47,044 nucleotides of DNA from Nitrososphaerota archaeon (GTDB lineage Archaea; Thermoproteota; Nitrososphaeria; Nitrososphaerales; Nitrosopumilaceae): assembly GCA_028867735.1 (NCBI GenBank), contig JAGWFW010000001.1:73671-120714 (forward strand), written 5' to 3'. Positions 8,522 to 16,841 of this stretch are shown here, piece by piece; the stretch's first letter is position 1, and the number at the start of each line of letters is the position of its first letter. The notes under the pieces were generated by a model. That model saw nothing but the letters and a program-made list of their open reading frames with translations, searched no databases and was not told the origin of the DNA. Made by a program: the position numbers and the translations under genes.

Positions 8522-8720
8522 GTATGATTAATTCTAAAATTTTAATTTTAGTTTTATGGTGAACAAGAAACATTCTTTCATTTACTCATTTTATCTATAG
8601 CCTTGCCTATTTATTTTCTATTTAAATACTAGACTTGTACCAGTTAATGTGAATTCTGCTATCATGCAGGCGACGATGTGAATGATGTTTGACATCCGGT
8701 GGTAAAATCATGGTTTATTA

Positions 8721-9758
8721 TTGTACTATATAGGTAAAACCTCATTCTATTCCCACAAAATAGATAAGTATGGGTACCGTATAAAAAAACTATTGAAAAA
8801 TCGTGGGTCTGCAGTATTTGTTGGAAATGCAGCAGGTTATGAGAAAATAGGCTCAATTCTATCAGTTAAGAACGTTAGTGCACTCAAGCACATGGAAAAC
8901 GTGCTGTCTGTGTTATCCAAATTCGATGCACTGGAAATTTTTGTATTGGCAAAAGATGGTTTTAAATCTGAATTAGACACTCCTCAAAAAATAGGTCTTA
9001 CCAAGAAACAGTACTATACTAGATTAAAACAGCTTTGTGATCTAGGTTTATTGGTTAAGAAAGAAAATACCTATACGCACACTAGCTTTGGAAATGTCGT
9101 TCATAGAAAACACATTGTTGGGCTTTTAAACAATGTTGAAAACATAAAGGAACTGGAAATGATTGATTTGCTGAAGAAAAGCTCAAAATTCGACTCTCAA
9201 GAAATATCTGATTTCTTAACAAAAATTGGATTTGATGATAATGATGTGAAAAGTCAATCATTTTCACCGAAAATAATTTCAAGTTATGACGAGATGGTTA
9301 CAAAAGCAATAGAAATCATAGAGTTTGCTCAAAAAGAAATCATATTGATGAGCAGATCTCCAAACGAGCTAATCATAAATTCAATGTTGAAGAAAGCGAA
9401 CATGGGAATCAAAGTTAAAGTCATTGTAGATATAGACATGGTAGGAGGATATATTTCTCAAGAGGCAAGCAAAATGACAGTTTCAGATAAAAACACTAAT
9501 GAGAGAAATCAAGTAGTCATTAATCCGTTTTATCCTATCAAAATAGAAAGAAAATATGGCAAAGTTCCCTTCAGTCTACTCATGATAGATGAATCTCATG
9601 TTGGAATAGAAATTATTGACAAATATAATCCTGATAAATTCAGTCTATCTATTTATGCTAATGATCCAAATATGGCAAAACAGACGAAGAATATTTTCAA
9701 TAACTCTTGGCAAACAGCGTCACTTACTCCTCCACAATTAGTTAAGAAAACTGATTAG
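8721..9758 (+). CDS. Winged-helix regulator with a C-terminal PLD-like sensor domain
   Basis: A 345-residue frame read from a TTG. Residues about 60-130 form a winged helix-turn-helix (ALEIFVLAKDGFK...GLTKKQYYTRLKQLCDLGLLVKK). Residues about 190-330 resemble the phospholipase-D-like fold of archaeal TrmB/ArsR-type sensor proteins, but without an HKD catalytic motif. It is likely a transcription regulator with a ligand-sensing C-terminus. The start is uncertain: a TTG at 8793 and the first ATG at 8892 (288 residues) also keep the HTH. A strong TATA-like box TTTAAATA at about 8622 would leave a leader of roughly 70 nt. Its target may be nearby, for example the palindrome at 10711. Confidence 0.75.
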   Translation: MYYIGKTSFYSHKIDKYGYRIKKLLKNRGSAVFVGNAAGYEKIGSILSVKNVSALKHMENVLSVLSKFDALEIFVLAKDGFKSELDTPQKIGLTKKQYYTRLKQLCDLGLLVKKENTYTHTSFGNVVHRKHIVGLLNNVENIKELEMIDLLKKSSKFDSQEISDFLTKIGFDDNDVKSQSFSPKIISSYDEMVTKAIEIIEFAQKEIILMSRSPNELIINSMLKKANMGIKVKVIVDIDMVGGYISQEASKMTVSDKNTNERNQVVINPFYPIKIERKYGKVPFSLLMIDESHVGIEIIDKYNPDKFSLSIYANDPNMAKQTKNIFNNSWQTASLTPPQLVKKTD

Positions 9759-9761
9759 CTG

Positions 9762-10670
9762 TTAAATCACTGAATTTAGCAGAATCCCACTCATCAATGC
9801 AAGCTGTATTCCAAAGAAACTGAATCTCAAAATAGTTCTAGTTTTATTCATTTTTTCTTTATTGAAAAATTTTTTTGACACTGTTCGTATTTGTATTATT
9901 GAATAAGAACAAATCACTAGTCCGAGAGTCATGGCAATTATATTCAACCCAAGCGTTAGATATGAAGTAAAAATCATACTTCCAATAAACATTGTTACTA
10001 ATATCATTAAAAGAAAACTTTTTGGTATTCCCAATACTATGGGGATGGTTCTTCTCCCTGCTTCCTTGTCTCCCTTCATATCTGTAATGTCTCCAAGTGG
10101 GCCTAACAAGAAATAGAAGAGGAATACCGTGAATGAAGATACAAATGCCAACGGTGGTACATTGCCAACAGCTAACGATCCCATTATGGAAGCAATGAAT
10201 CCTCCTCCGCCAGTAACTACGGTTTTTAAAATAAATTTATCTTTCAAATGTGTTCTTGGATGAGAATAAGCGATTGCTAATGCTATTGCTAATGAATCAG
10301 CTAAACCTGTCTGCCAATTTATTGAAAATGTTAAGATGTTAGAAAGCGCAAAAAAGAAAATTACATAATTTCTAGTGGGTCGATATATTTCTCGTGAAAT
10401 TTTACTAGATTTTCTCTCATTTCGACGATCAATTTCTTGATCAGTAAGATCATTATAGACATAAGTGGCTAGTGCTATGGCATATACTGCAACAAGTAGT
10501 CTTGTTATCACTGAAAAATTAATTTCTTGCATGGAATTCGCAATCAAAAATGTCCCAAGTGCAGCTATGACAAACCCGTAGACTAGACTTCGAGATTTGG
10601 CTAGTGAGACAAATAAACGTGCATAGTTTCTCACTTGCATCGAAAATGTAGGCGGTTCAATTATCCACAC
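9762..10670 (-). CDS. UbiA family prenyltransferase
   Basis: An integral membrane prenyltransferase of 302 residues with about eight to nine helices. The first Asp-rich motif NDLTDQEID is at 73-81 and the second, DITDMKGD, at 194-201. Both bind the Mg-diphosphate of a prenyl donor. The family makes archaeal ether lipids (digeranylgeranylglyceryl phosphate), quinones or heme O; the acceptor cannot be told here. Its place near an FAD oxidoreductase suggests a prenylated quinone- or lipid-type product, which is inference. It starts at GTG 10670, with ATG 10640 (MQVRNYARLF) a good alternative. It converges on the PLD-like regulator with only 3 nt between the stops. Confidence 0.88.
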   Translation of the reverse strand: MWIIEPPTFSMQVRNYARLFVSLAKSRSLVYGFVIAALGTFLIANSMQEINFSVITRLLVAVYAIALATYVYNDLTDQEIDRRNERKSSKISREIYRPTRNYVIFFFALSNILTFSINWQTGLADSLAIALAIAYSHPRTHLKDKFILKTVVTGGGGFIASIMGSLAVGNVPPLAFVSSFTVFLFYFLLGPLGDITDMKGDKEAGRRTIPIVLGIPKSFLLMILVTMFIGSMIFTSYLTLGLNIIAMTLGLVICSYSIIQIRTVSKKFFNKEKMNKTRTILRFSFFGIQLALMSGILLNSVI

Positions 10671-10986
10671 TTTTTACACCCACAATTATATTCGTAAATA
10701 AACAAATATTTATTCACCATATAAGGTGAATACTACTGTGTATTATAACTTTTTGGTGAATTTAGTTCTTTTATGAGAAAAATTATATCGTTTATTTGTA
10801 ATTTTATGAAAATTTACATAAATAAAGAAATTATGATATTAGGTTCGTGGTATCGTGCCAATAAAACATCGCGTCCAAAAATAGGACTTTAAATTATGTC
10901 ATTGCTGCGTATAGTTTAGACGAAATCACATCTATTTCTGAAAAAGTTCTGTCACGATACATAAATTAACACTAACAGGAACACAT
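10671..10986. other. AT-rich intergenic region between ubiA-like gene and aspS
   Basis: These 316 bases separate divergent genes. They hold a perfect palindrome (10711-10732), a further GGTGAAT half-site near 10755, the aspS TATA-like box (10961-10968), and two 8-base arms GTATCGTG (10850) and CACGATAC (10953). A 39-codon open frame at 10773-10892 looks like chance in AT-rich DNA. No RNA gene was recognised. Confidence 0.5.
10711..10732. promoter_or_regulatory. Perfect palindrome, operator candidate
   Basis: TATTCACC-N6-GGTGAATA, with the spacer ATATAA. The 8-base arms are exact, as expected for a dimeric winged-helix regulator. It lies 40-60 nt upstream of the ubiA-like start. A separate half-site GGTGAAT follows about 20 nt later. 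Confidence 0.5.
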
Positions 10987-10989
10987 TTG

Positions 10990-12309
10990 GTGAAAAGCAT
11001 GATAGATGCAGAGCTTGGAATCTGGAGAAGAACTGCCTATTCTCGCGAGATCAGTCCGTCTCTTGAGGGAAAAGAGGTTGTAGTCATGGGGTGGGTCTCA
11101 AGCGTAAGAGACCATGGAAACCTAGTGTTTGTCATGCTAAACGACAAGGAGGGAGAAATGCAAATTACGGCAAAATCCGGGGTGTGTCCTGACGAAATTA
11201 AAAATGCTCTTGTAAAAACAAAAGAGCAGTCAACAATTGCAATCAGGGGAACAATACAACCCTCAAACAAGGCCCCCAACGGAGCTGAAATAATTCCCTC
11301 TGAAATGAAAATCTTCTCTAGCGTTGAAAAGATTGCCCCGTTTACGTGGCAGACAAAAACTGTTGCCAATATTGATACTAGACTTGAAATTAGAGCAATA
11401 GATTTACGACGAAATGTTTTGCAACATGTGTTCAAGATGAGAAGCCTTGTCTTAAAATCAATCCGTGAATATCTTTATGAAAACGGCTTTCTGGAAATCA
11501 ACACTCCGAAAATGATTGCCACTGCAACAGAGGGCGGGGCCGCATTGTTTCCAATATTCTATTACAACAAGGAGGCTTTTCTTGCCCAGAGTCCTCAGCT
11601 TTACAAAGAACAACTGACCCTAAGCTTTGAGAAAGTATTTGAAATTGCCCCAATATTCAGGGCAGAACCATCCAGAACCAACAGACACTTGTCAGAAGCA
11701 ATATCGATAGATCTAGAAGAGGCGTTTGTAGATTATAACGACATAATGAAACACATTGAAAACATTGTCCTCAAATCCATTCGTACAGTAGGAGACTATG
11801 TCAAAACATTAAAGGGAGCAGAATATCAGATTCCAGAAGCTCCAAGCAGCATACCGCAGCATTCGTATTCTGATTTGGTTGACAAAATGAAAAATGCCGG
11901 AGCAAAGATAGAATGGGGTGACGATCTGTACCCGTCTCAACTGAGGAAGATAAACGTCTCAGGATTTTATTTTATCAAAGACTGGCCACTTGCTCCAAAA
12001 CCGTTTTACGTTAAAGCAAAGACCGATGATCCAAAGGTTTCAGAATCATTTGACCTGATGTACGGGGACCTTGAACTATCCTCAGGAAGTACAAGAATTG
12101 AGAAAAGAAACGAACTTGAAGAAAGAATGAAAAATAAAGGATTCAAACTTGATGCATTTGATTATCATCTGAGAGTATTTGATTATGGAGTGCCTCCTCA
12201 TGCAGGATGCGGGATAGGGCTTGAAAGACTGATGATGGCTCTCACTGGTACAGAAAACATAAGGGACACGACATTTTATCCAAGAGACGTTGATAGGCTT
12301 ACCCCGTAG
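10990..12309 (+). CDS. aspS: Aspartyl-tRNA synthetase, archaeal type
   Basis: Class IIb synthetase of about 439 residues that charges tRNA with aspartate. An N-terminal OB-fold anticodon domain (about 28-115) is followed by the class II core: motif 2 region FRAEPSRTNRHLSE and motif 3 GCGIGLERLMM near the C-terminus. The short form without the bacterial GAD insert is archaeal. In the OB fold the loop reads GWVSSVRDHG; a His at this place is typical of nondiscriminating enzymes that also charge tRNA-Asn. With GatCAB directly downstream this fits an indirect Asn pathway. TTG 10987, GTG 10990 and ATG 10999 are in frame. A TATA box at 10961-10968 suits the first two. Confidence 0.93.
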   Translation: MKSMIDAELGIWRRTAYSREISPSLEGKEVVVMGWVSSVRDHGNLVFVMLNDKEGEMQITAKSGVCPDEIKNALVKTKEQSTIAIRGTIQPSNKAPNGAEIIPSEMKIFSSVEKIAPFTWQTKTVANIDTRLEIRAIDLRRNVLQHVFKMRSLVLKSIREYLYENGFLEINTPKMIATATEGGAALFPIFYYNKEAFLAQSPQLYKEQLTLSFEKVFEIAPIFRAEPSRTNRHLSEAISIDLEEAFVDYNDIMKHIENIVLKSIRTVGDYVKTLKGAEYQIPEAPSSIPQHSYSDLVDKMKNAGAKIEWGDDLYPSQLRKINVSGFYFIKDWPLAPKPFYVKAKTDDPKVSESFDLMYGDLELSSGSTRIEKRNELEERMKNKGFKLDAFDYHLRVFDYGVPPHAGCGIGLERLMMALTGTENIRDTTFYPRDVDRLTP

Positions 12310-12318
12310 TGGATTGTA

Positions 12319-12594
12319 ATGGTAGACAGAAAAGAAATCGAGCATCTTGGAGATTTGGTCAAAGTTGATCTCCAAGACCCGGAAAAATACATACTGCAGG
12401 TGGACCAGATTCTAAACTATTTTGAAAGGCTTGACAAGGTAGAGCATGACTCTGACAAAACACTAAGAAAAGAAATATCGTATGATGATTTGCGTGAAGA
12501 CAAGTATGAGAAATTTCAAAGCGATGGCAAGCCGCTCATAGATTATCTAAAGAAAGATCAAAATAACTTTGTTCGAGCTCCCCAGATGATCTGA
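12319..12594 (+). CDS. gatC: Asp/Glu-tRNA amidotransferase subunit C
   Basis: A 91-residue subunit that stabilises GatA and links it to GatB. The N-terminal EIEHLGDLVKVDL segment, the middle ILNYFERLDKV helix and the terminal FVRAPQMI are GatC hallmarks. It starts 9 nt after aspS and its stop abuts the ATG of gatA, so it is in the same operon. Confidence 0.93.
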   Translation: MVDRKEIEHLGDLVKVDLQDPEKYILQVDQILNYFERLDKVEHDSDKTLRKEISYDDLREDKYEKFQSDGKPLIDYLKKDQNNFVRAPQMI

Positions 12595-14046
12595 ATGAAA
12601 CTTGGCATATCTGCAACCGAATACCTGTCGCTTGTACGTAGCGGTGAGATTTCGGTAGAGGAATTTGTAGCAAAGACAATAGACAGGATTCAAGCAGTAG
12701 AAAACAAGGTACACGCTTACATTACAATAGATAGCGAAAACGCCCTGAATAAAGCAAAACTGATAGACAAAAAGATTCGGGCAAAAGAAAAAACCGGCAT
12801 GCTTCTTGGCATGCCAGTATCCATAAAAGACAACATCTGTACTGCAAGACTCAGAACCACATGCGCCTCTGGGTTGCTTGAAAATTTTGTCGCACCATAT
12901 GATGCTACTGTGGTATCTAGACTCAAACAGCAAGATTCCATAATAATTGGCAAAGCCAATCTTGACGAATTTGCCATGGGTTCTACTACAGAGTTCAGCC
13001 ATTTTGGACCCAGCAAAAACCCCTGGAATCCAGAATATGTTCCCGGGGGATCGTCTGGCGGAAGCGGGGTTTCTGTAAGCTCACTTGAATGCATGGTATC
13101 TCTTGGTTCTGATACTGGAGGCTCTGTTCGAAGTCCTGCCAGCTTTTGCTCTGTTGTAGGCTTGAAGCCTACATACGGCCTTGTTAGCAGGTATGGCCTT
13201 GTCTCATATGCAAATAGCATAGAGCAGGTAGGGCCAATTGCAAGAAAAGTCGAAGACATTGCTCTTGTGATGAATGTAATTGCAGGGCATGACCCACATG
13301 ATGATACGACAGTGAAAAAAACTAATGAGGATTATGTTGCGGGCATTGATACCGGGATAAAAGGAAAAAAAATCGGCCTAGTGCAGCAAATGACTGGCGA
13401 CGGAGTGGACAAGGAGATCTTGGCTGCAACAAACAAAGCAGTGTCAAAACTACAGGATCTGGGAGCTGAATGCATGCCTGTATCACTTGGTGCAGTGGAG
13501 CATTCTGTGGCAGCATATTATACAATTGCTTCTGCTGAAGCAAGCAGCAACCTTGCCAGATATGATAATCTTAGATACGGATTTGATTTTGGTACCGAGG
13601 GCTATGAATTCAAAGCATATGTCTCCAAAGTCAGAAGTAACTTTGGACCAGAAGTGACTAGAAGAATGCTGCTAGGCGCATTTGTACTGTCTGCGGGATA
13701 CTATGGCAAGTATTACCTAAAGGCACAAAAAGTCAGAACCATGATGAAATCTCAAATCGATGAAGCCTTCAAAAAAGTAGATCTCCTTGTAGCGCCCACG
13801 ATGCCAATCTTGCCTTTCAAACTTGGTGAAAAAATAGATGATCCGTTAAAACTGTATCTGCTTGACATCAATACCATTACTGCCAATCTGACGGGAATTC
13901 CTGCGATATCTATACCCATTGAGATCTCAAGTGCTGGATTGCCGATTGGAATTCAACTTTTTGCAAACTCTTTCCAAGAAAAAAGTCTGTTGCAGGCTGC
14001 ATATTCGCTACAGCAGACAGTGAATCTTCCGGAGGTGCCGCTTTGA
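12595..14046 (+). CDS. gatA: Asp/Glu-tRNA amidotransferase subunit A
   Basis: The amidase subunit (483 residues) that frees ammonia from glutamine for transamidation of mischarged Asp-tRNA or Glu-tRNA. The amidase signature is complete: catalytic Lys in the SIKDNI segment, GSSGGSG, and the nucleophile serine in DTGGSVR. The C-terminal TGIPAISIPI and GLPIGIQLF stretches are also standard. It begins directly after the gatC stop and overlaps gatB by 4 bp (TTGA), indicating translational coupling. Confidence 0.97.
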   Translation: MKLGISATEYLSLVRSGEISVEEFVAKTIDRIQAVENKVHAYITIDSENALNKAKLIDKKIRAKEKTGMLLGMPVSIKDNICTARLRTTCASGLLENFVAPYDATVVSRLKQQDSIIIGKANLDEFAMGSTTEFSHFGPSKNPWNPEYVPGGSSGGSGVSVSSLECMVSLGSDTGGSVRSPASFCSVVGLKPTYGLVSRYGLVSYANSIEQVGPIARKVEDIALVMNVIAGHDPHDDTTVKKTNEDYVAGIDTGIKGKKIGLVQQMTGDGVDKEILAATNKAVSKLQDLGAECMPVSLGAVEHSVAAYYTIASAEASSNLARYDNLRYGFDFGTEGYEFKAYVSKVRSNFGPEVTRRMLLGAFVLSAGYYGKYYLKAQKVRTMMKSQIDEAFKKVDLLVAPTMPILPFKLGEKIDDPLKLYLLDINTITANLTGIPAISIPIEISSAGLPIGIQLFANSFQEKSLLQAAYSLQQTVNLPEVPL

Positions 14047-15449
14047 CAAAGATTGGGCTTGAAATTCACTGCCAGCTGACAAAACTGGAAAGCAAGCTCT
14101 TTTGCAGCTGCAAGGCAGATTATAGGAGCCTGCCTCCAAACTCCAATATCTGTCCTATCTGCGTTGGACTTCCAGGTTCGTTACCTACACTCAACAAAAA
14201 AGCAGTAGAAAAAGCATCCATGATATCAATAGCACTCGGGTGCAAAATTCCGGAAAAAATAAGCTTTTTCAGGAAAAATTATTTTTATCCTGATCTGCCA
14301 AAAAATTTCCAGATTACCCAGTATAACGCATATGGGCCAACTAGTATAGGTTCGGATGGAATCGTACAAATCGAAGGAAAAGAGATCAGAATAAGGCGAA
14401 TTCAGCTGGAAGAAGACCCCGGCAGACTTGTGTATGAGGGCAGCTCGCAAAAAACCCAGATCACGCTCGTGGATTATAACAGGGCAGGCACACCACTAGT
14501 TGAGATAGTAACAGAGCCAGATTTTGAAAATCCGCGACAGGTCAGGATATTTCTTAACGTCCTTGCAGATTTGGTTGAAAATCTCGGTGTATCTGATCCG
14601 TATCTTGAAGGAGCTATGAGGGTGGATGGAAACATCTCGGTTGAAAAAGGTAACAGAGTTGAGATCAAAAACGTTGGCTCGTTTAGAGACGTAGAAAAGG
14701 CACTACATTTTGAGATGACACGACAACAAAGCCTTGTAGATAGAGGTATAGAGGTTGCAGCAGAGACAAGACACTGGGACGACGCAAGAAAGATCACGGT
14801 TTCGTCAAGATCAAAAGAAGAAGAGCAGGACTATCGCTACTTGCCCGAAGCAGATATCCCAATTGTAGGGATTGCACAAGACAGGATTGAAAATTTAAAA
14901 AAACAGATGCCTGAAAGCATTGTAGCCAAAAAGGAGCGATATGTCAAAAAATATGGCATTCCGCAACAGGTCGCCGATGTCTTGTCATCTGGCAAGTTTT
15001 ATTCTGATCTATTTGAAAAATCCCATACTGAATCTAACGCAAAAGAAGTTGCAAACATAATTACCACCGATCTGATGGGATTTGCAGATACGAGGGAAAA
15101 GAAAACCGATCTAAAACTCACTCATCGAAATATTTCCGACTTGGCAGATGCCATAGTTAATGGTACCATGACGAGAAACTCGGGCAAGATTGCATTGCAG
15201 GAGATGATAAAAACTGGCAGGTCTCTGTCAGAAATAATGTCAAGTTTGGATCTTGGCAACATGAATGATGCGTCATCTCTTGAAAAAATAATAGATGAAG
15301 TATTTGTAGAGGAAGAAAAGGCAGTGTCAGAGGCAAAGCAGAATCCTGATACTATAAACTATATTGTTGGCAAGGTAATGCGAAAGACAAAAGGCAAGGC
15401 TGATCCAGGCACGACGCTTGAGATTATACGAAAAAAGCTATCCTTGTAG
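14043..15449 (+). CDS. gatB: Asp/Glu-tRNA amidotransferase subunit B
   Basis: The 468-residue subunit that binds mischarged tRNA and carries out the ATP-dependent amidation. IGLEIHCQL at the N-terminus, the zinc cysteines in CSCKADYR...CPIC, and the C-terminal YqeY-like helical tail (ending NYIVGKVMRKTKGKADP and on) are all present, so the protein is full length. It starts with TTG at 14043, overlapping the gatA stop by 4 bp. Archaea often use GatDE for Gln-tRNA, so this GatCAB may serve Asn-tRNA, as expected when no asparaginyl-tRNA synthetase is used. Confidence 0.97.
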   Translation: MTKIGLEIHCQLTKLESKLFCSCKADYRSLPPNSNICPICVGLPGSLPTLNKKAVEKASMISIALGCKIPEKISFFRKNYFYPDLPKNFQITQYNAYGPTSIGSDGIVQIEGKEIRIRRIQLEEDPGRLVYEGSSQKTQITLVDYNRAGTPLVEIVTEPDFENPRQVRIFLNVLADLVENLGVSDPYLEGAMRVDGNISVEKGNRVEIKNVGSFRDVEKALHFEMTRQQSLVDRGIEVAAETRHWDDARKITVSSRSKEEEQDYRYLPEADIPIVGIAQDRIENLKKQMPESIVAKKERYVKKYGIPQQVADVLSSGKFYSDLFEKSHTESNAKEVANIITTDLMGFADTREKKTDLKLTHRNISDLADAIVNGTMTRNSGKIALQEMIKTGRSLSEIMSSLDLGNMNDASSLEKIIDEVFVEEEKAVSEAKQNPDTINYIVGKVMRKTKGKADPGTTLEIIRKKLSL

Positions 15450-15507
15450 GCGTGTGCTCATCGACGACTATTTTTCATTCACTTGGTCAATACTAATATC
15501 CATACAA

Positions 15508-15515
15508 TTTATAAG
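15508..15515 (+). promoter_or_regulatory. TATA box of the small zinc protein
   Basis: TTTATAAG lies 24-31 nt before the ATG at 15539, so this small gene has its own promoter and is not only read through from gatB. Confidence 0.5.
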
Positions 15516-15538
15516 TAGAATTTGAAATTTTTAGATAT

Positions 15539-15706
15539 ATGAGAATAGATTCATGTAGGACATGTGGTGCAGATATGCAAGAATTTCAACGCTGTCATGC
15601 ATGTAATGAAGTAATCCGGTTGATATGCAAGACGTGTAACAGAGCTAGCGAAGCCCAGATACACAAAAACTGCGGTATTCTGGATACTGATCTGATTCTA
15701 AATTAA
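15539..15706 (+). CDS. Small zinc-binding protein, 55 residues
   Basis: A short gene beginning MRIDSCRTCGADMQ. Cysteines come in pairs: CRTC (6-9), C19/C22 with H20 (CHAC), CKTC (30-33), and a late C45 with H42. That is enough for two zinc sites, probably a double zinc ribbon or treble-clef-like fold. The function is not known; such mini-ribbons often bind RNA, DNA or a protein partner. It has its own TATA box at leaderless spacing and is followed by a T9 tract (15809-15817) that could end its transcript. Confidence 0.7.
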   Translation: MRIDSCRTCGADMQEFQRCHACNEVIRLICKTCNRASEAQIHKNCGILDTDLILN

Positions 15707-15777
15707 TGGCACTTGTTGTCGCTAATTGGTTTTGGACAAAGTTAACCAAGTTACTCTAACGATAAATAGCAATGTCA

Positions 15778-15872
15778 GGTAGGAAAACTGACGAGAACGC
15801 TAGGTTACTTTTTTTTTGACCTAATTTCAGCAACCCCATCGAGGCGTTCTCGCCAATTGAAATATTCCTACC
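15778..15872 (+). ncRNA. Nested hairpin element, possible small RNA
   Basis: Three nested perfect stems: GGTAGGAA (15778-15785) with TTCCTACC (15865-15872), CGAGAACGC (15792-15800) with GCGTTCTCG (15844-15852), and TAGGT (15801-15805) with ACCTA (15819-15823) around a T-rich loop. A TATA-like GATAAATA lies at 15761-15768. It sits between the zinc protein and agmatinase genes. It may be a structured RNA, or a DNA dyad acting on the agmatinase promoter. The strand is assumed. Confidence 0.4.
15807..15817 (+). terminator. Oligo-T tract, likely transcription stop
   Basis: An uninterrupted T run about 100 nt past the small zinc gene. Archaeal RNA polymerase stops at such tracts. It lies inside the hairpin element, which would shorten any plus-strand RNA starting upstream. 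Confidence 0.4.
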
Positions 15873-15934
15873 ATGTCAAGAATACGGTTTAATTTCCATA
15901 ACATTATATCTGCGGTATAGCGTGAGCGTTTTTG

Positions 15935-16807
15935 ATGAGTTTTACTGATTTGTACATGAACAGAAACCCGCTGATTACCAGCCCAAACGAGGAGGGTGAT
16001 GTTTCGGCAATTGTGTATGGAATACCGTTTGACTCTACCCATTCATTTAGACCAGGGACTAGATTTGGTCCTGATGCAGTCAGGCTTGCATTCAATAACA
16101 TAGAGATTTTCTCAACACGGTTCAACGTTGATCTCGAGTCTGTAAACATCGAAGATCTTGGAAATACAAAGCATACTGTTGTAGCAACCGAGGTGTTGGA
16201 TATGATAGGCAAAATTACCTCCGAGCTTGCTTCACGCAACAAACAGATGATAATCTTGGGTGGAGAACATCTCATTACATATGGAACATACATGAGCTTT
16301 CCAAAAAATACCGGTTATATCGTGTTTGACGCACACTATGACCTAAGAGATGAATATGCAGACATCAAACTGAGTCATGCTGCCTATCTTCGAAGAATAA
16401 TTGAAAAAAGAGGAGTCGATAACATTGTTCACGTCGGAGCCCGCTCTTTTGTCAAAGAAGAGCTCGCATTCAAAACCGAACACAATGTAAAAACTGTAAC
16501 TGATAAGGATATCCGAGAAGGTAATGGACCAAAACTTGTAAAAGACGCACTCTCGACATTTGACAAAGTCTATCTGAGCATCGATCTTGACGTGCTTGAT
16601 CCAGCATTTGCACCAGGGGTTGGAAATCCAGAAGCAATGGGAATTACCTCACGAGAGCTGTTTGACATGATATATGCAATGGAAAATAACGTGATAAGGT
16701 GCATGGATATTGTAGAACTGTGTCCTCCATATGATAACGGGGCTACTGCTTCTATAGCGGCTAAGCTGATGGCTGAAGTGATAGCCATGAATCTCTCACA
16801 CAAGTAA
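15935..16807 (+). CDS. speB: Agmatinase / arginase family ureohydrolase
   Basis: A 290-residue binuclear-manganese hydrolase, most likely splitting agmatine to putrescine and urea for polyamine synthesis. The metal ligands are clear: GGEHL (about 109-113), DAHYDLRDEY (about 132-141), and SIDLDVLDPAFAPG (about 215-228) with the late E in a VELCPPYD segment. Length fits agmatinases. ATG at 15935 is chosen over the TTG one codon earlier. Arginase or another guanidino-hydrolase activity cannot be excluded, since the residues near H132 differ somewhat from well-studied agmatinases. Confidence 0.88.
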   Translation: MSFTDLYMNRNPLITSPNEEGDVSAIVYGIPFDSTHSFRPGTRFGPDAVRLAFNNIEIFSTRFNVDLESVNIEDLGNTKHTVVATEVLDMIGKITSELASRNKQMIILGGEHLITYGTYMSFPKNTGYIVFDAHYDLRDEYADIKLSHAAYLRRIIEKRGVDNIVHVGARSFVKEELAFKTEHNVKTVTDKDIREGNGPKLVKDALSTFDKVYLSIDLDVLDPAFAPGVGNPEAMGITSRELFDMIYAMENNVIRCMDIVELCPPYDNGATASIAAKLMAEVIAMNLSHK

Positions 16808-16841
16808 TTTTCAAAAATTCTGTTAAACTATTGGATTGTAA

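Noticed and set aside
8649-8681. Ten-codon upstream frame (GTG start) just after the TATA box of the PLD-like regulator
   Set aside because: Too short to judge as a leader peptide, no regulatory feature such as codon runs is seen.
10773-10892. 39-codon open frame starting ATGAGAAAAATT in the 10.7-11 kb intergenic region
   Set aside because: Its content is dictated by AT-rich DNA, it has no motif, and it overlaps likely regulatory sequence. Chance is the simplest reading.
10850-10960. Inverted 8-base arms GTATCGTG and CACGATAC 95 nt apart ahead of aspS
   Set aside because: Exact but short and far apart, with no other pairing between them; expected by chance in a region this size is not rare enough.
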